Below, piece after piece: positions 47,401 to 60,910 of a stretch of 64,000 bases of DNA. This DNA is from Maratus speciosus (Eukaryota; Arthropoda; Arachnida; Araneae; Salticidae). The stretch's first letter is position 1, and each line of letters begins with the position of its first letter. The position numbers and the translations under genes are program-made. The DNA lies in NCBI GenBank assembly GCA_963932465.1, contig OZ010800.1:29328852-29392851 (forward strand). The letters are read 5' to 3'. Under the pieces are notes generated by a model. The model ran no database searches. It was not told where the DNA came from and worked only from the letters and a program-made list of their open reading frames with translations.

Positions 47401-50400
47401 CTAAATAGAAGTTTGTAAAAATACCTTTTTAAACTATCAATTTTAGTGTAATATAGTACCGTTCAGCATTGGCTTAATTTTTAAAATAATAACACGCTAT
47501 TTTTTAAGAAATTCTTACATATTGATCAAATAAAAGTTTATAAAAATACATTTTTAAACTATTTACCCATTTTTGTGTAATCTAGTACAGTTCAGCACTG
47601 ATTTATTTTTAAAATACAAACACGCTATTTTTATATGAAATTCTTACATAGTGATAAAATAAAAGTGTGTAAAAATATATTTTTAAACCATTTACGTTTT
47701 AATGTACTTTAATACAGTTCAGAACAGACTTACATTTTCAAATATAAACTCGTATATATATATTTTTTATTCTTACATAGTGACTAAAAAGAAGTTTGCA
47801 AAAATATCTTTTTAAACCATTTATAATTTTAGTGTAATATAGTACAGTTCAGCATTGGTTTACTTTTTAAAATACAAACACGCTATTTTTTAAGAAATTC
47901 TTACATAGTGATAAAATGAAAGTGTGTAAAAATATATTTTTAAAACATTTACGTTTTAATGTACTTTAGTACAGTTCAGAACTGGTTTACATTTTAAAAT
48001 ATAAACACGCTATATATTTTTTTAAATTCTTACATTGTGACTAAATAAATTTTGCAAAAATACCTTTTTAAACCATTTATCAATTTTAATGTAATATAGT
48101 ACAGTTCAGCATTGGTTTAATTTTTAAAATACAAACACGCTATTTTTTAAGAAATTCCGACATATTGATCAAATAAAAGATTGTAAAAATACATTTTAAT
48201 ACTATTTACCCATTTTTGTGTAATCTAGTACAATTCAGCACTGATTTATTTTTAAAATACAAACACGCTATTTTTTATGAAATTCTTACATAGTGATAAA
48301 ATAAAAGTGTGTAAAAATATATTTTTAAACCATTTACGTTTTAATGTACTTTAGTACAGTTCAGAACAGACTTACATTTTCAAATATAAACTCGTATATA
48401 TATTTTTTAATTCTTACATAGTGACCTAAATAGAAGTTTGTAAAAATACCTTTTTAAACAATTTATCAATTTTAGTGTAATATAGTACAGTTCAGTATTG
48501 GCTTACTTTTTAAAATACAAACACGCTATTTTTTAAGAAATTCTTAGATATTGATCAAATAAAAGTTTGTAAAAATACATTTTTAAACTATTTACCCATT
48601 TTGTGTAATCTAGTACAGTTCAGCACTGATTTATTTTTTAATACAAACACACAATATTTTTATGAAATTCTTACATAGTGATAAAATAAAAGTGTGTAAA
48701 AATATATTTTTAAACCATTTACGTTTTAATGTAATTTAGTACAGTTCAGAACAGACTTACATTTTCAAATATAAACTCGTATATATATTTTTTAATTCTT
48801 ACATAGTGACCTAAATAGAAGTTTGTAAAAATACCTTTTTAAACAATTTATCAATTTTAGTGTAATATAGTACCGTTCAGCATTGGCTTACTTTTTAAAA
48901 TAATACCACGCTATTTTTTAAGAAATTCTTACATATTGATCAAATAAAAGTTTATAAAAATACATTTTTAAACTATTTACCCATTTTTGTGTAATCTAGT
49001 ACAGTTCAGCACTGATTTATTTTTAAAATACAAACACGCTATTTTTATATGAAATTCTTACATAGTGATAAAATGAAAGTGTGTAAAAATATATTTTTAA
49101 ACCATTTACGTTTTAATGTACTTTAGTACAGTTCAGAACAGACTTACATTTTCAAATATAAACTCGTATATATATTTTTTAATTCTTACATAGTGACCTA
49201 AATAGAAGTTTGTAAAAATACCATTTTAAACAATTTATCAATTTTAGTGTAATATAGTACCGTTCAGCATTGGCTTACTTTTTAAAATACAAACACGCTA
49301 TTTTTTAAGAAATTCTTAGATATTGATCAAATAAAAGTTTGTAAAAATACATTTTTAAACTATATACCCATTTTGTGTAATCTAGTACAGTTCAGCACTG
49401 ATTTATTTTTAAAATACAAACACGCTATTTTTATATGAAATTCTTACATAGTGATCAAATAAAAGTGTGTAAAAATATATTTTTAAAACATTTACGTTTT
49501 AATGTACTTTAATACAGTTCAGAACAGACTTACATTTTCAAATATAAACTCGTATATATATTTTTTTATTCTTACATAGTGACTAAAAAGAAGTTTGCAA
49601 AAATACCTTTTTAAACCATTTATAATTTTAGTGTAATATAGTACAGTTCAGCATTGGTTTACTTTTTAAAATACAAACACGCTATTTTTTAAGAAATTCT
49701 TATATAGTGATAAAATGAAAGTGTGTAAAAATATATTTTTAAAACATTTACGTTTTAATGTACTTTAGTACAGTTCAGAACTGGTTTACATTTTAAAATA
49801 TAAACACGCTATATATTTTTTTAAATTCTTACATTGTGACTAAATAAATTTTGCAAAAATACCTTTTTAAACCATTTATCAATTTTAATGTAATATAGTA
49901 CAGTTCAGCATTGGTTTACTTTTTAAAATACAAACACGCTATTTTTTAAGAAATTCCGACATATTGATCAAATAAAAGAATGTAAAAATACATTTTAATA
50001 CTATTTACCCATTTTTGTGTAATCTAGTACAATTCAGCACTGATTTATTTTTAAAATACAAACATGCTATTTTTTATGAAATTCTTACATAGTGATAAAA
50101 TAAAAGTGTGTAAAAATATATTTTTAAACCATTTACGTTTTAATGTACTTTAGTACAGTTCAGAACAGACTTACATTTTCAAATATAAACTCGTATATAT
50201 ATTTTTTAATTCTTCCATAGTGACTAAATAGAAGTTTGTAAAAATACCTTTTTAAACAATTTATCAATTTTAGTGTAATATAGTACAGTTCAGCATTGGC
50301 TTACTTTTTAAAATACAAACACGCTATTTTTTAAGAAATTCTTAGATATTGATCAAATAAAAGTTTGTAAAAATACATTTTTAAACTATTTACCCATTTT

Positions 50401-51306
50401 GTGTAATCTAGTACAGTTCAGCACTGATTTATTTTTAAAATACAAACACACTATATTTTTATGAAATTCTTACATAGTGATAAAATAAAAGTGTGTAAAA
50501 ATATATTTTTAAACCATTTACGTTTTAATGTACTTTAGTACAGTTCAGAACAGACTTACATTTTCAAATATAAACACGTATATATATTTTTTAATTCTTA
50601 TATAGTGACTAAATAGAAGTTTGTAAAAATACCTTTTTAAACAATTTATCAATTTTAGTGTGATATAGTACAGTTCAGCATTGGCTTACTTTTTAAAATA
50701 AAAACACGCTATTTTTTAAGAAATTCTTACATATTGATCAAATAAAAGTTTGTAAAAATACATTTTTAAACTATTTACCCATTTTTGTGTAATCTAGTAC
50801 AGTTCAGCACTGATTTATTTTTAAAATACAAACACGCTATTTTTTAATGAAATTCTTACATAGTGATAAAATAAAAGTGTGTAAAAATATATTTTTATAC
50901 AATTTACGTTTTAATGTACTTTAGTACAGTTCAGAACTGGTTTACATTTTCAAATATAAACTCGTATATATATTTTTTAATTCTTACATTGTGACTAAAT
51001 AAATTTTGCAAAAATACCTTTTTAAACCATTTATCAATTTTAATGTAATATAGTACAGTTCAGCATTGGTTTACTTTTTAAAATACAAACACGCTATTTT
51101 TAAGAAATTCTTACATATTGATCAAATAAAAGTTTGTAAAAATACATTTTAATACTATTTACCCATTTTTGTGTAATCTAGTACAGTTCAGCACTGATTT
51201 ATTTTTAAAATACAAACACGCTATTTTTTATGAAATTCTTACATAGTGATAAAATAAAAGTGTGTAAAAATATATTTTTAACCATTTACGTTTTAATGTA
51301 CTTTAG
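41424..51306. repeat. Satellite superunit 1, about 9.9 kb
   Basis: Measured between occurrences of the rare monomer variant 'tatagttcataaccaac' (41424 and 51307). The same chain of private variants as in the next superunit is present in the same order: 'agtacagatcagc' (41941), a long run of 'accgttcagc' monomers, 'tttttagtgaaattc' (46224) and 'aaactatcaatttt' (47431). Relative to superunit 2 it has two extra monomers near 46500-46800 and lacks one trimer. Confidence 0.85.
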
Positions 51307-54300
51307 TATAGTTCATAACCAACTTACATTTTCAAATATAAACACGTATTTATCTTTTTTTAATTCATACATAGTGACTAGATAGAAGTTTGCAAAAATA
51401 CCTATTTAAACCATTTATCAATTTTTGTGTAATATAGTACAGTTCTGCATTGGTTTACTTTTAAAAATACAAACACGCTATTTTTAAAAAAAATTCTTAC
51501 ATATTGATCAAATAAAAGTATGTAAAAATACATTTTAAAACTATTTAACCATTTTTTTGTAATCTAGTACAGTTCAGCACTGATTTATTTTTAAAATACA
51601 AACACTCTATTTTTTTATGAAATTCTTAAATAGTGATAAAATAAAAGTGTGTAAAAATATATTTTTAAACCATTTACGTTTTAATGTACTTTAGTACAGT
51701 TCAGAACAGACTTACATTTTCAAATATAAACTCGTATATATATTTTTTAGAAGTTTGTAAAAATACCTTTTTAAACAATTTATCAATTTTAGTGTAATAG
51801 AGTACAGATCAGCATTGGCTTACTTTTTAAAATACAAACACGCTATTTTTTAAGAAATTCTTAGATATTGATCAAATAAAAGTTTGTAAAAATACATTTT
51901 TAAACTATATACCCATTTTGTGTAATCTAGTACAGTTCAGCACTGATTTACTTTTTAAATACAAACACACTATATTTTTATGAAATTCTTACATAGTGAT
52001 AAAATAAAAGTGTGTAAAAATGTATTTTTAAACCATTTACGTTTTAATGTACTTTAGTACAGTTCAGAACAGACTTACATTTTCAAATATAAACTCGTAT
52101 ATATATTTTTTAATTCTTATATAGTGACTAAATAGAAGTTTGTAAAAATACCTTTTTAAACAATTTATCAATTTTAGTGTAATATAGTACCGTTCAGCAT
52201 TGGCTTACTTTTTAAAATAATAACACGCTATTTTTTAAGAAATTCTTACATATTGATCAAATAAAAGTTTATAAAAATACATTTTTAAACTATTTACCCA
52301 TTTTTGTGTAATCTAGTACAGTTCAGCACTGATTTATTTTTAAAATACAAACACGCTATTTTTATATGAAATTCTTACATAGTGATAAAATAAAAGTGTG
52401 TAAAAATATATTTTTAAACCATTTACGTTTTAATGTACTTTAATACAGTTCAGAACAGACTTACATTTTCAAATATAAACTCGTATATATATATTTTTTA
52501 TTCTTACATAGTGACTAAAAAGAAGTTTGCAAAAATACCTTTTTAAACCATTTATAATTTTAGTGTAATATAGTACAGTTCAGCATTGGTTTACTTTTTA
52601 AAATACAAACACGCTATTTTTTAAGAAATTCTTACATAGTGATAAAATGAAAGTGTGTAAAAATATATTTTTAAAACATTTACGTTTTAATGTACTTTAG
52701 TACAGTTCAGAACTGGTTTACATTTTAAAATATAAACACGCTATATATTTTTTTAAATTCTTACATTGTGACTAAATAAATTTTGCAAAAATACCTTTTT
52801 AAACCATTTATCAATTTTAATGTAATATAGTACAGTTCAGCATTGGTTTAGTTTTTAAAATACAAACACGCTATTTTTTAAGAAATTCCGACATATTGAT
52901 CAAATAAAAGATTGTAAAAATACATTTTAATACTATTTACCCATTTTTGTGTAATCTAGTACAATTCAGCACTGATTTATTTTTAATATACAAACACGCT
53001 ATTTTTTATGAAATTCTTACATAGTGATAAAATAAAAGTGTGTAAAAATATTTTTTTAAACCATTTACGTTTTAATGTACTTTAGTACAGTTCAGAATAG
53101 ACTTACATTTTCAAATATAAACTCGTATATATATTTTTTAATTGTTACATAGTGACCTAAATAGAAGTTTGTAAAAATACCTTTTTAAACAATTTATAAA
53201 TTTTAGTGTAATATAGTACAGTTCAGCATTGGCTTACTTTTTAAAATACAAACACGCTATTTTTTAAGAAATTCTTAGATATTGATCAAATAAAAGTTTG
53301 TAAAAATACATTTTTAAACTATTTACCCATTTTGTGTAATCTAGTACAGTTCAGCACTGATTTATTTTTAATACAAACACACAATATTTTTATGAAATTC
53401 TTACATAGTGATAAAATAAAAGTGTGTAAAAATATATTTTTAAACCATTTACGTTTTAATGTACTTTAGTACAGTTCAGAACAGACTTACATTTTCAAAT
53501 ATAAACTCGTATATATATTTTTTAATTCTTACATAGTGACCTAAATAGAAGTTTGTAAAAATACCTTTTTAAACAATTTATCAATTTTAGTGTAATATAG
53601 TACAGTTCAGCATTGGCTTACTTTTTTAAATAAAAACACGCTATTTTTTAAGAAATTCTTAGATATTGATCAAATAAAAGTTTGTAAAAATACATTTTTA
53701 AACTATATACCCATTTTGTGTAATCTAGTACAGTTCAGCACTGATTTATTTTTAAAATACAAACACACTATATTTTTATGAAATTCTTACATAGTGATAA
53801 AATAAAAGTGTGTAAAAATATATTTTTAAACCATTTACGTTTTAATGTACTTTAGTACAGTTCAGAACAGACTTACATTTTCAAATATAAACTCGTATAT
53901 ATATTTTTTAATTCTTATATAGTGACTAGATAGAAGTTTGTAAAAATACCTTTTTAAACAATTTATCAATTTTAGTGTAATATAGTACCGTTCAGCATTG
54001 GCTTACATTTTAAAATAATAACACGCTTTTTTTTAAGAAATTCTTACATATTGATCAAATAAAAGTTTATAAAAATACATTTTTAAACTATTTACCCATT
54101 TTTGTGTAATCTAGTACAGTTCAGCACTGATTTATTTTTAAAATACAAACACGCCATTTTTATATGAAATTCTTACATAGTGATAAAATAAAAGTGTGTA
54201 AAAATATATTTTTAAAACATTTACGTTTTAATGTACTTTAATACAGTTCAGAACAGACTTACATTTTCAAATATAAACTCGTATATATATATTTTTTATT

Positions 54301-57300
54301 CTTACATAGTGACTAAAAAGAAGTTTGCAAAAATACCTTTTTAAACCATTTATAATTTTAGTGTAATATAGTACAGTTCAGCATTGGCTTACTTTTTAAA
54401 ATACAAACACGCTATTTTTTAAGAAATTCTTAGATATTGATCAAATAAAAGTTTGTAAAAATACATTTTTAAACTATTTACCCATTTTGTGTAATCTAGT
54501 ACAGTTCAGCACTGATTTATTTTTTAATACAAACACACAATATTTTTATGAAATTCTTACATAGTGATAAAATAAAAGTGTGTAAAAATATATTTTTAAA
54601 CCATTTACGTTTTAATGTACTTTAGTACAGTTCAGAACAGACTTACATTTTCAAATATAAACTCGTATATATATTTTTTAATTCTTACATAGTGACCTAA
54701 ATAGAAGTTTGTAAAAATACCTTTTTAAACAATTTATCAATTTTAGTGTAATATAGTACAGTTCAGCATTGGCTTACTTTTTAAAATACAAACACGCTAT
54801 TTTTTAAGAAATTCTTAGATATTGATCAAATAAAAGTTTGTAAAAATACATTTTTAAACTATATACCCATTTTGTGTAATCTAGTACAGTTCAGCACTGA
54901 TTTATTTTTAAAATACAAACACACTATATTTTTATGAAATTCTTACATAGTGATAAAATAAAAGTGTGTAAAAATATATTTTTAAACCATTTACGTTTTT
55001 ATGTACTTTAGTACAGTTCAGAACAGACTTACATTTTCAAATATAAACTCGTATATATATTTTTTAATTCTTATATAGTGACTAAATAGAAGTTTGTAAA
55101 AATACCTTTTTAAACAATTTATCAATTTTAGTGTAATATAGTACCGTTCAGCATTGGCTTACTTTTTAAAATAATAACACGCTTTTTTTTAAGAAATTCT
55201 TACATATTGATCAAATAAAAGTTTATAAAAATACATTTTTAAACTATTTACCCATTTTTGTGTAATCTAGTACAGTTCAGCACTGATTTATTTTTAAAAT
55301 ACAAACACGCCATTTTTATATGAAATTCTTACATAGTGATAAAATGAAAGTGTGTAAAAATATATTTTTAAAACATTTACGTTTTAATGTACTTTAGTAC
55401 AGTTCAGAACTGGTTTACATTTTAAAATATAAACACGCTATATATATTTTTTAATTCTTACATTGTGACTAAATAAATTTTGCAAAAATACCTTTTTAAA
55501 CCATTTATCAATTTTAATGTAATATAGTACAGTTCAGCATTGGTTTACTTTTTAAAATACAAACACGCTATTTTTTAAGAAATTCCGACATATTGATCAA
55601 ATAAAAGATTGTAAAAATACATTTTAATACTATTTACCCATTTTTGTGTAATCTAGTACAATTCAGCACTGATTTATTTTTAAAATACAAACACGCTATT
55701 TTTTAAGAAATTCTTACATAGTGATAAAATGAAAGTGTGAAAAATATATTTTTAAACCATTTACGTTTTAATGTACTTTAGTACAGTTCAGAACAGACTT
55801 ACATTTTCAAATATAAACTCGTATATATATTTTTTAATTCTTATATAGTGACTAAATAGAAGTTTGTAAAAATACCTTTTTAAACAATTTATCAATTTTA
55901 GTGTAATATAGTACAGTTCAGCATTGGCTTACTTTTTAAAATACAAACACGCTATTTTTTAAGAAATTCTTAGATATTGATCAAATAAAAGTTTGTAAAA
56001 ATACATTTTTAAACTATATACCCATTTTGTGTAATCTAGTACAGTTCAGCACTGATTTATTTTTAAAATACAAACACACTATATTTTTATGAAATTCTTA
56101 CATAGTGATAAAATAAAAGTGTGTAAAAATATATTTTTAAACCATTTACGTTTTTATGTACTTTAGTACAGTTCAGAACAGACTTACATTTTCAAATATA
56201 AACTCGTATATATATTTTTTAATTCTTATATAGTGACTAAATAGAAGTTTGTAAAAATACCTTTTTAAACAATTTATCAATTTTAGTGTAATATAGTACC
56301 GTTCAGCATTGGCTTACTTTTTAAAATAAAAACACGCTATTTTTTAAGAAATTCTTACATATTGATCAAATAAAAGTTTGTAAAAATACATTTTTAAACT
56401 ATTTACCCATTTTTGTGTAATCTAGTACAGTTCAGCACTGATTTATTTTTAAAATACAAACACGCTATTTTTTAGTGAAATTCTTACATAGTGATAAAAT
56501 AAAAGTGTGCAAAAATATATTTTTAAACAATTTACGTTTTAATGTACTTTAGTACAGTTCAGAACAGACTTATATTTTCAAATATAAACCCGTATATATA
56601 TTTTTTAATTCTTACACTGTGACTAAATAAATTTTGCAAAAATACCTTTTTAAACCATTTATCAATTTTAATGTAATATAGTACAGTTCAGCATTGGTTT
56701 ACTTTTTAAAATACAAACACGCTATTTTTAAGAAATTCTTACATATTGATCAAATAAAAGTTTGTAAAAATACATTTTAATACTATTTACCCATTTTTGT
56801 GTAATCTAGTACAGTTCAGCACTGATTTATTTTTAAAATACAAACACGCTATTTTTTATGAAATTCTTACATAGTGATAAAATAAAAGTGTGTAAAAATT
56901 TATTTTTAACCATTTACGTTTTAATGTACTTTAGTATAGTTCATAACCAACTTACATTTTCAAATATAAACACGTATTTATCTTTTTTTAATTCATACAT
57001 AGTGGCTAGATAGAAGTTTGCAAAAATACCTATTTAAACCATTTATCAATTTTTGTGTAATATAGTACAGTTCTGCATTGGTTTACTTTTAAAAATACAA
57101 ACACGCTATTTTTTAAGAAATTCTTAGATATTGATCAAATAAAAGTTTGTAAAAATACATTTTTAAACTATATACCCATTTTGTGTAATCTAGTACAGTT
57201 CAGCACTGATTTATTTTTAAAATACAAACACACTATATTTTTATGAAATTCTTACATAGTGATAAAATAAAAGTGTGTAAAAATGTATTTTTAAACCATT

Positions 57301-60300
57301 TACGTTTTAATGTACTTTAGTACAGTTCAGAACAGACTTACATTTTCAAATATAAATTCGTATATATATTTTTTAATTCTTATATAGTGACTAAATAGAA
57401 GTTTGTAAAAATACCTTTTTAAACTATCAATTTTAGTGTAATATAGTACCGTTCAGCATTGGCTTACTTTTTAAAATAATAACACGCTATTTTTTAAGAA
57501 ATTCTTACATATTGATCAAATAAAAGTTTATAAAAATACATTTTTAAACTATTTACCATTTTTGTGTAATCTAGTACAGTTCAGCACTGATTTATTTTTA
57601 AAATACAAACACGCTATTTTTATATGAAATTCTTACATAGTGATAAAATAAAAGTGTGTAAAAATATATTTTTAAACCATTTACGTTTTAATGTACTTTA
57701 ATACAGTTCAGAACAGACTTACATTTTCAAATATAAACTCGTATATATATATTTTTTATTCTTACTTAGTGACTAAAAAGAAGTTTGCAAAAATATCTTT
57801 TTAAACCATTTATAATTTTAGTGTAATATAGTACAGTTCAGCATTGGTTTACTTTTTAAAATACAAACACGCTATTTTTTAAGAAATTCTTACATAGTGA
57901 TAAAATGAAAGTGTGTAAAAATATATTTTTAAAACATTTACGTTTTAATGTACTTTAGTACAGTTCAGAACTGGTTTACATTTTAAAATATAAACACGCT
58001 ATATATTTTTTTAAATTCTTACATTGTGACTAAATAAATTTTGCAAAAATACCTTTTTAAACCATTTATCAATTTTAATGTAATATAGTACAGTTCAGCA
58101 TTGGTTTAATTTTTAAAATACAAACACGCTATTTTTTAAGAAATTCCGACATATTGATCAAATAAAAGATTGTAAAAATACATTTTAATACTATTTACCC
58201 ATTTTTGTGTAATCTAGTACAATTCAGCACTGATTTATTTTTAAAATACAAACACGCTATTTTTTATGAAATTCTTACATAGTGATAAAATAAAAGTGTG
58301 TAAAAATATATTTTTAAACCATTTACGTTTTAATGTACTTTAGTACAGTTCAGAACAGACTTACATTTTCAAATATAAACTCGTATATATATTTTTTAAT
58401 TCTTACATAGTGACCTAAATAGAAGTTTGTAAAAATACCTTTTTAAACAATTTATCAATTTTAGTGTAATATAGTACAGTTCAGTATTGGCTTACTTTTT
58501 AAAATACAAACACGCTATTTTTTAAGAAATTCTTAGATATTGATCAAATAAAAGTTTGTAAAAATACATTTTTAAACTATTTACCCATTTTTGTGTAATC
58601 TAGTACAGTTCAGCACTGATTTATTTTTAAAATACAAACACGCTATTTTTATATGAAATTCTTACATAGTGATAAAATGAAAGTGTGTAAAAATATATTT
58701 TTAAACCATTTACGTTTTAATGTACTTTAGTACAGTTCAGAACAGACTTACATTTTCAAATATAAACTCGTATATATATTTTTTAATTCTTACATAGTGA
58801 CCTAAATAGAAGTTTGTAAAAATACCATTTTAAACAATTTATCAATTTTAGTGTAATATAGTACCGTTCAGCATTGGCTTACTTTTTAAAATACAAACAC
58901 GCTATTTTTTAAGAAATTCTTAGATATTGATCAAATAAAAGTTTGTAAAAATACATTTTTAAACTATATACCCATTTTGTGTAATCTAGTACAGTTCAGC
59001 ACTGATTTATTTTTAAAATACAAACACGCTATTTTTATATGAAATTCTTACATAGTGATCAAATAAAAGTGTGTAAAAATATATTTTTAAAACATTTACG
59101 TTTTAATGTACTTTAATACAGTTCAGAACAGACTTACATTTTCAAATATAAACTCGTATATATATTTTTTTATTCTTACATAGTGACTAAAAAGAAGTTT
59201 GCAAAAATACCTTTTTAAACCATTTATAATTTTAGTGTAATATAGTACAGTTCAGCATTGGTTTACTTTTTAAAATACAAACACGCTATTTTTTAAGAAA
59301 TTCTTATATAGTGATAAAATGAAAGTGTGTAAAAATATATTTTTAAAACATTTACGTTTTAATGTACTTTAGTACAGTTCAGAACTGGTTTACATTTTAA
59401 AATATAAACACGCTATATATTTTTTTAAATTCTTACATTGTGACTAAATAAATTTTGCAAAAATACCTTTTTAAACCATTTATCAATTTTAATGTAATAT
59501 AGTACAGTTCAGCATTGGTTTACTTTTTAAAATACAAACACGCTATTTTTTAAGAAATTCCGACATATTGATCAAATAAAAGAATGTAAAAATACATTTT
59601 AATACTATTTACCCATTTTTGTGTAATCTAGTACAATTCAGCACTGATTTATTTTTAAAATACAAACATGCTATTTTTTATGAAATTCTTACATAGTGAT
59701 AAAATAAAAGTGTGTAAAAATATATTTTTAAACCATTTACGTTTTAATGTACTTTAGTACAGTTCAGAACAGACTTACATTTTCAAATATAAACTCGTAT
59801 ATATATTTTTTAATTCTTCCATAGTGACTAAATAGAAGTTTGTAAAAATACCTTTTTAAACAATTTATCAATTTTAGTGTAATATAGTACAGTTCAGCAT
59901 TGGCTTACTTTTTAAAATACAAACACGCTATTTTTTAAGAAATTCTTAGATATTGATCAAATAAAAGTTTGTAAAAATACATTTTTAAACTATTTACCCA
60001 TTTTGTGTAATCTAGTACAGTTCAGCACTGATTTATTTTTAAAATACAAACACACTATATTTTTATGAAATTCTTACATAGTGATAAAATAAAAGTGTGT
60101 AAAAATATATTTTTAAACCATTTACGTTTTAATGTACTTTAGTACAGTTCAGAACAGACTTACATTTTCAAATATAAACACGTATATATATTTTTTAATT
60201 CTTATATAGTGACTAAATAGAAGTTTGTAAAAATACCTTTTTAAACAATTTATCAATTTTAGTGTGATATAGTACAGTTCAGCATTGGCTTACTTTTTAA

Positions 60301-60910
60301 AATAAAAACACGCTATTTTTTAAGAAATTCTTACATATTGATCAAATAAAAGTTTGTAAAAATACATTTTTAAACTATTTACCCATTTTTGTGTAATCTA
60401 GTACAGTTCAGCACTGATTTATTTTTAAAATACAAACACGCTATTTTTTAATGAAATTCTTACATAGTGATAAAATAAAAGTGTGTAAAAATATATTTTT
60501 ATACAATTTACGTTTTAATGTACTTTAGTACAGTTCAGAACTGGTTTACATTTTCAAATATAAACTCGTATATATATTTTTTAATTCTTACATTGTGACT
60601 AAATAAATTTTGCAAAAATACCTTTTTAAACCATTTATCAATTTTAATGTAATATAGTACAGTTCAGCATTGGTTTACTTTTTAAAATACAAACACGCTA
60701 TTTTTAAGAAATTCTTACATATTGATCAAATAAAAGTTTGTAAAAATACATTTTAATACTATTTACCCATTTTTGTGTAATCTAGTACAGTTCAGCACTG
60801 ATTTATTTTTAAAATACAAACACGCTATTTTTTATGAAATTCTTACATAGTGATAAAATAAAAGTGTGTAAAAATATATTTTTAACCATTTACGTTTTAA
60901 TGTACTTTAG
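51307..60910. repeat. Satellite superunit 2, about 9.6 kb
   Basis: Private variants follow superunit 1: 'agtacagatcagc' at 51801, 'tttttagtgaaattc' at 56469, 'aaactatcaatttt' at 57421, and the end variant at 60911. A 23-bp deletion at about 51748, absent from superunit 1, is shared with superunit 3. One trimer present at about 48600-48985 in superunit 1 is missing near 58580. Confidence 0.85.
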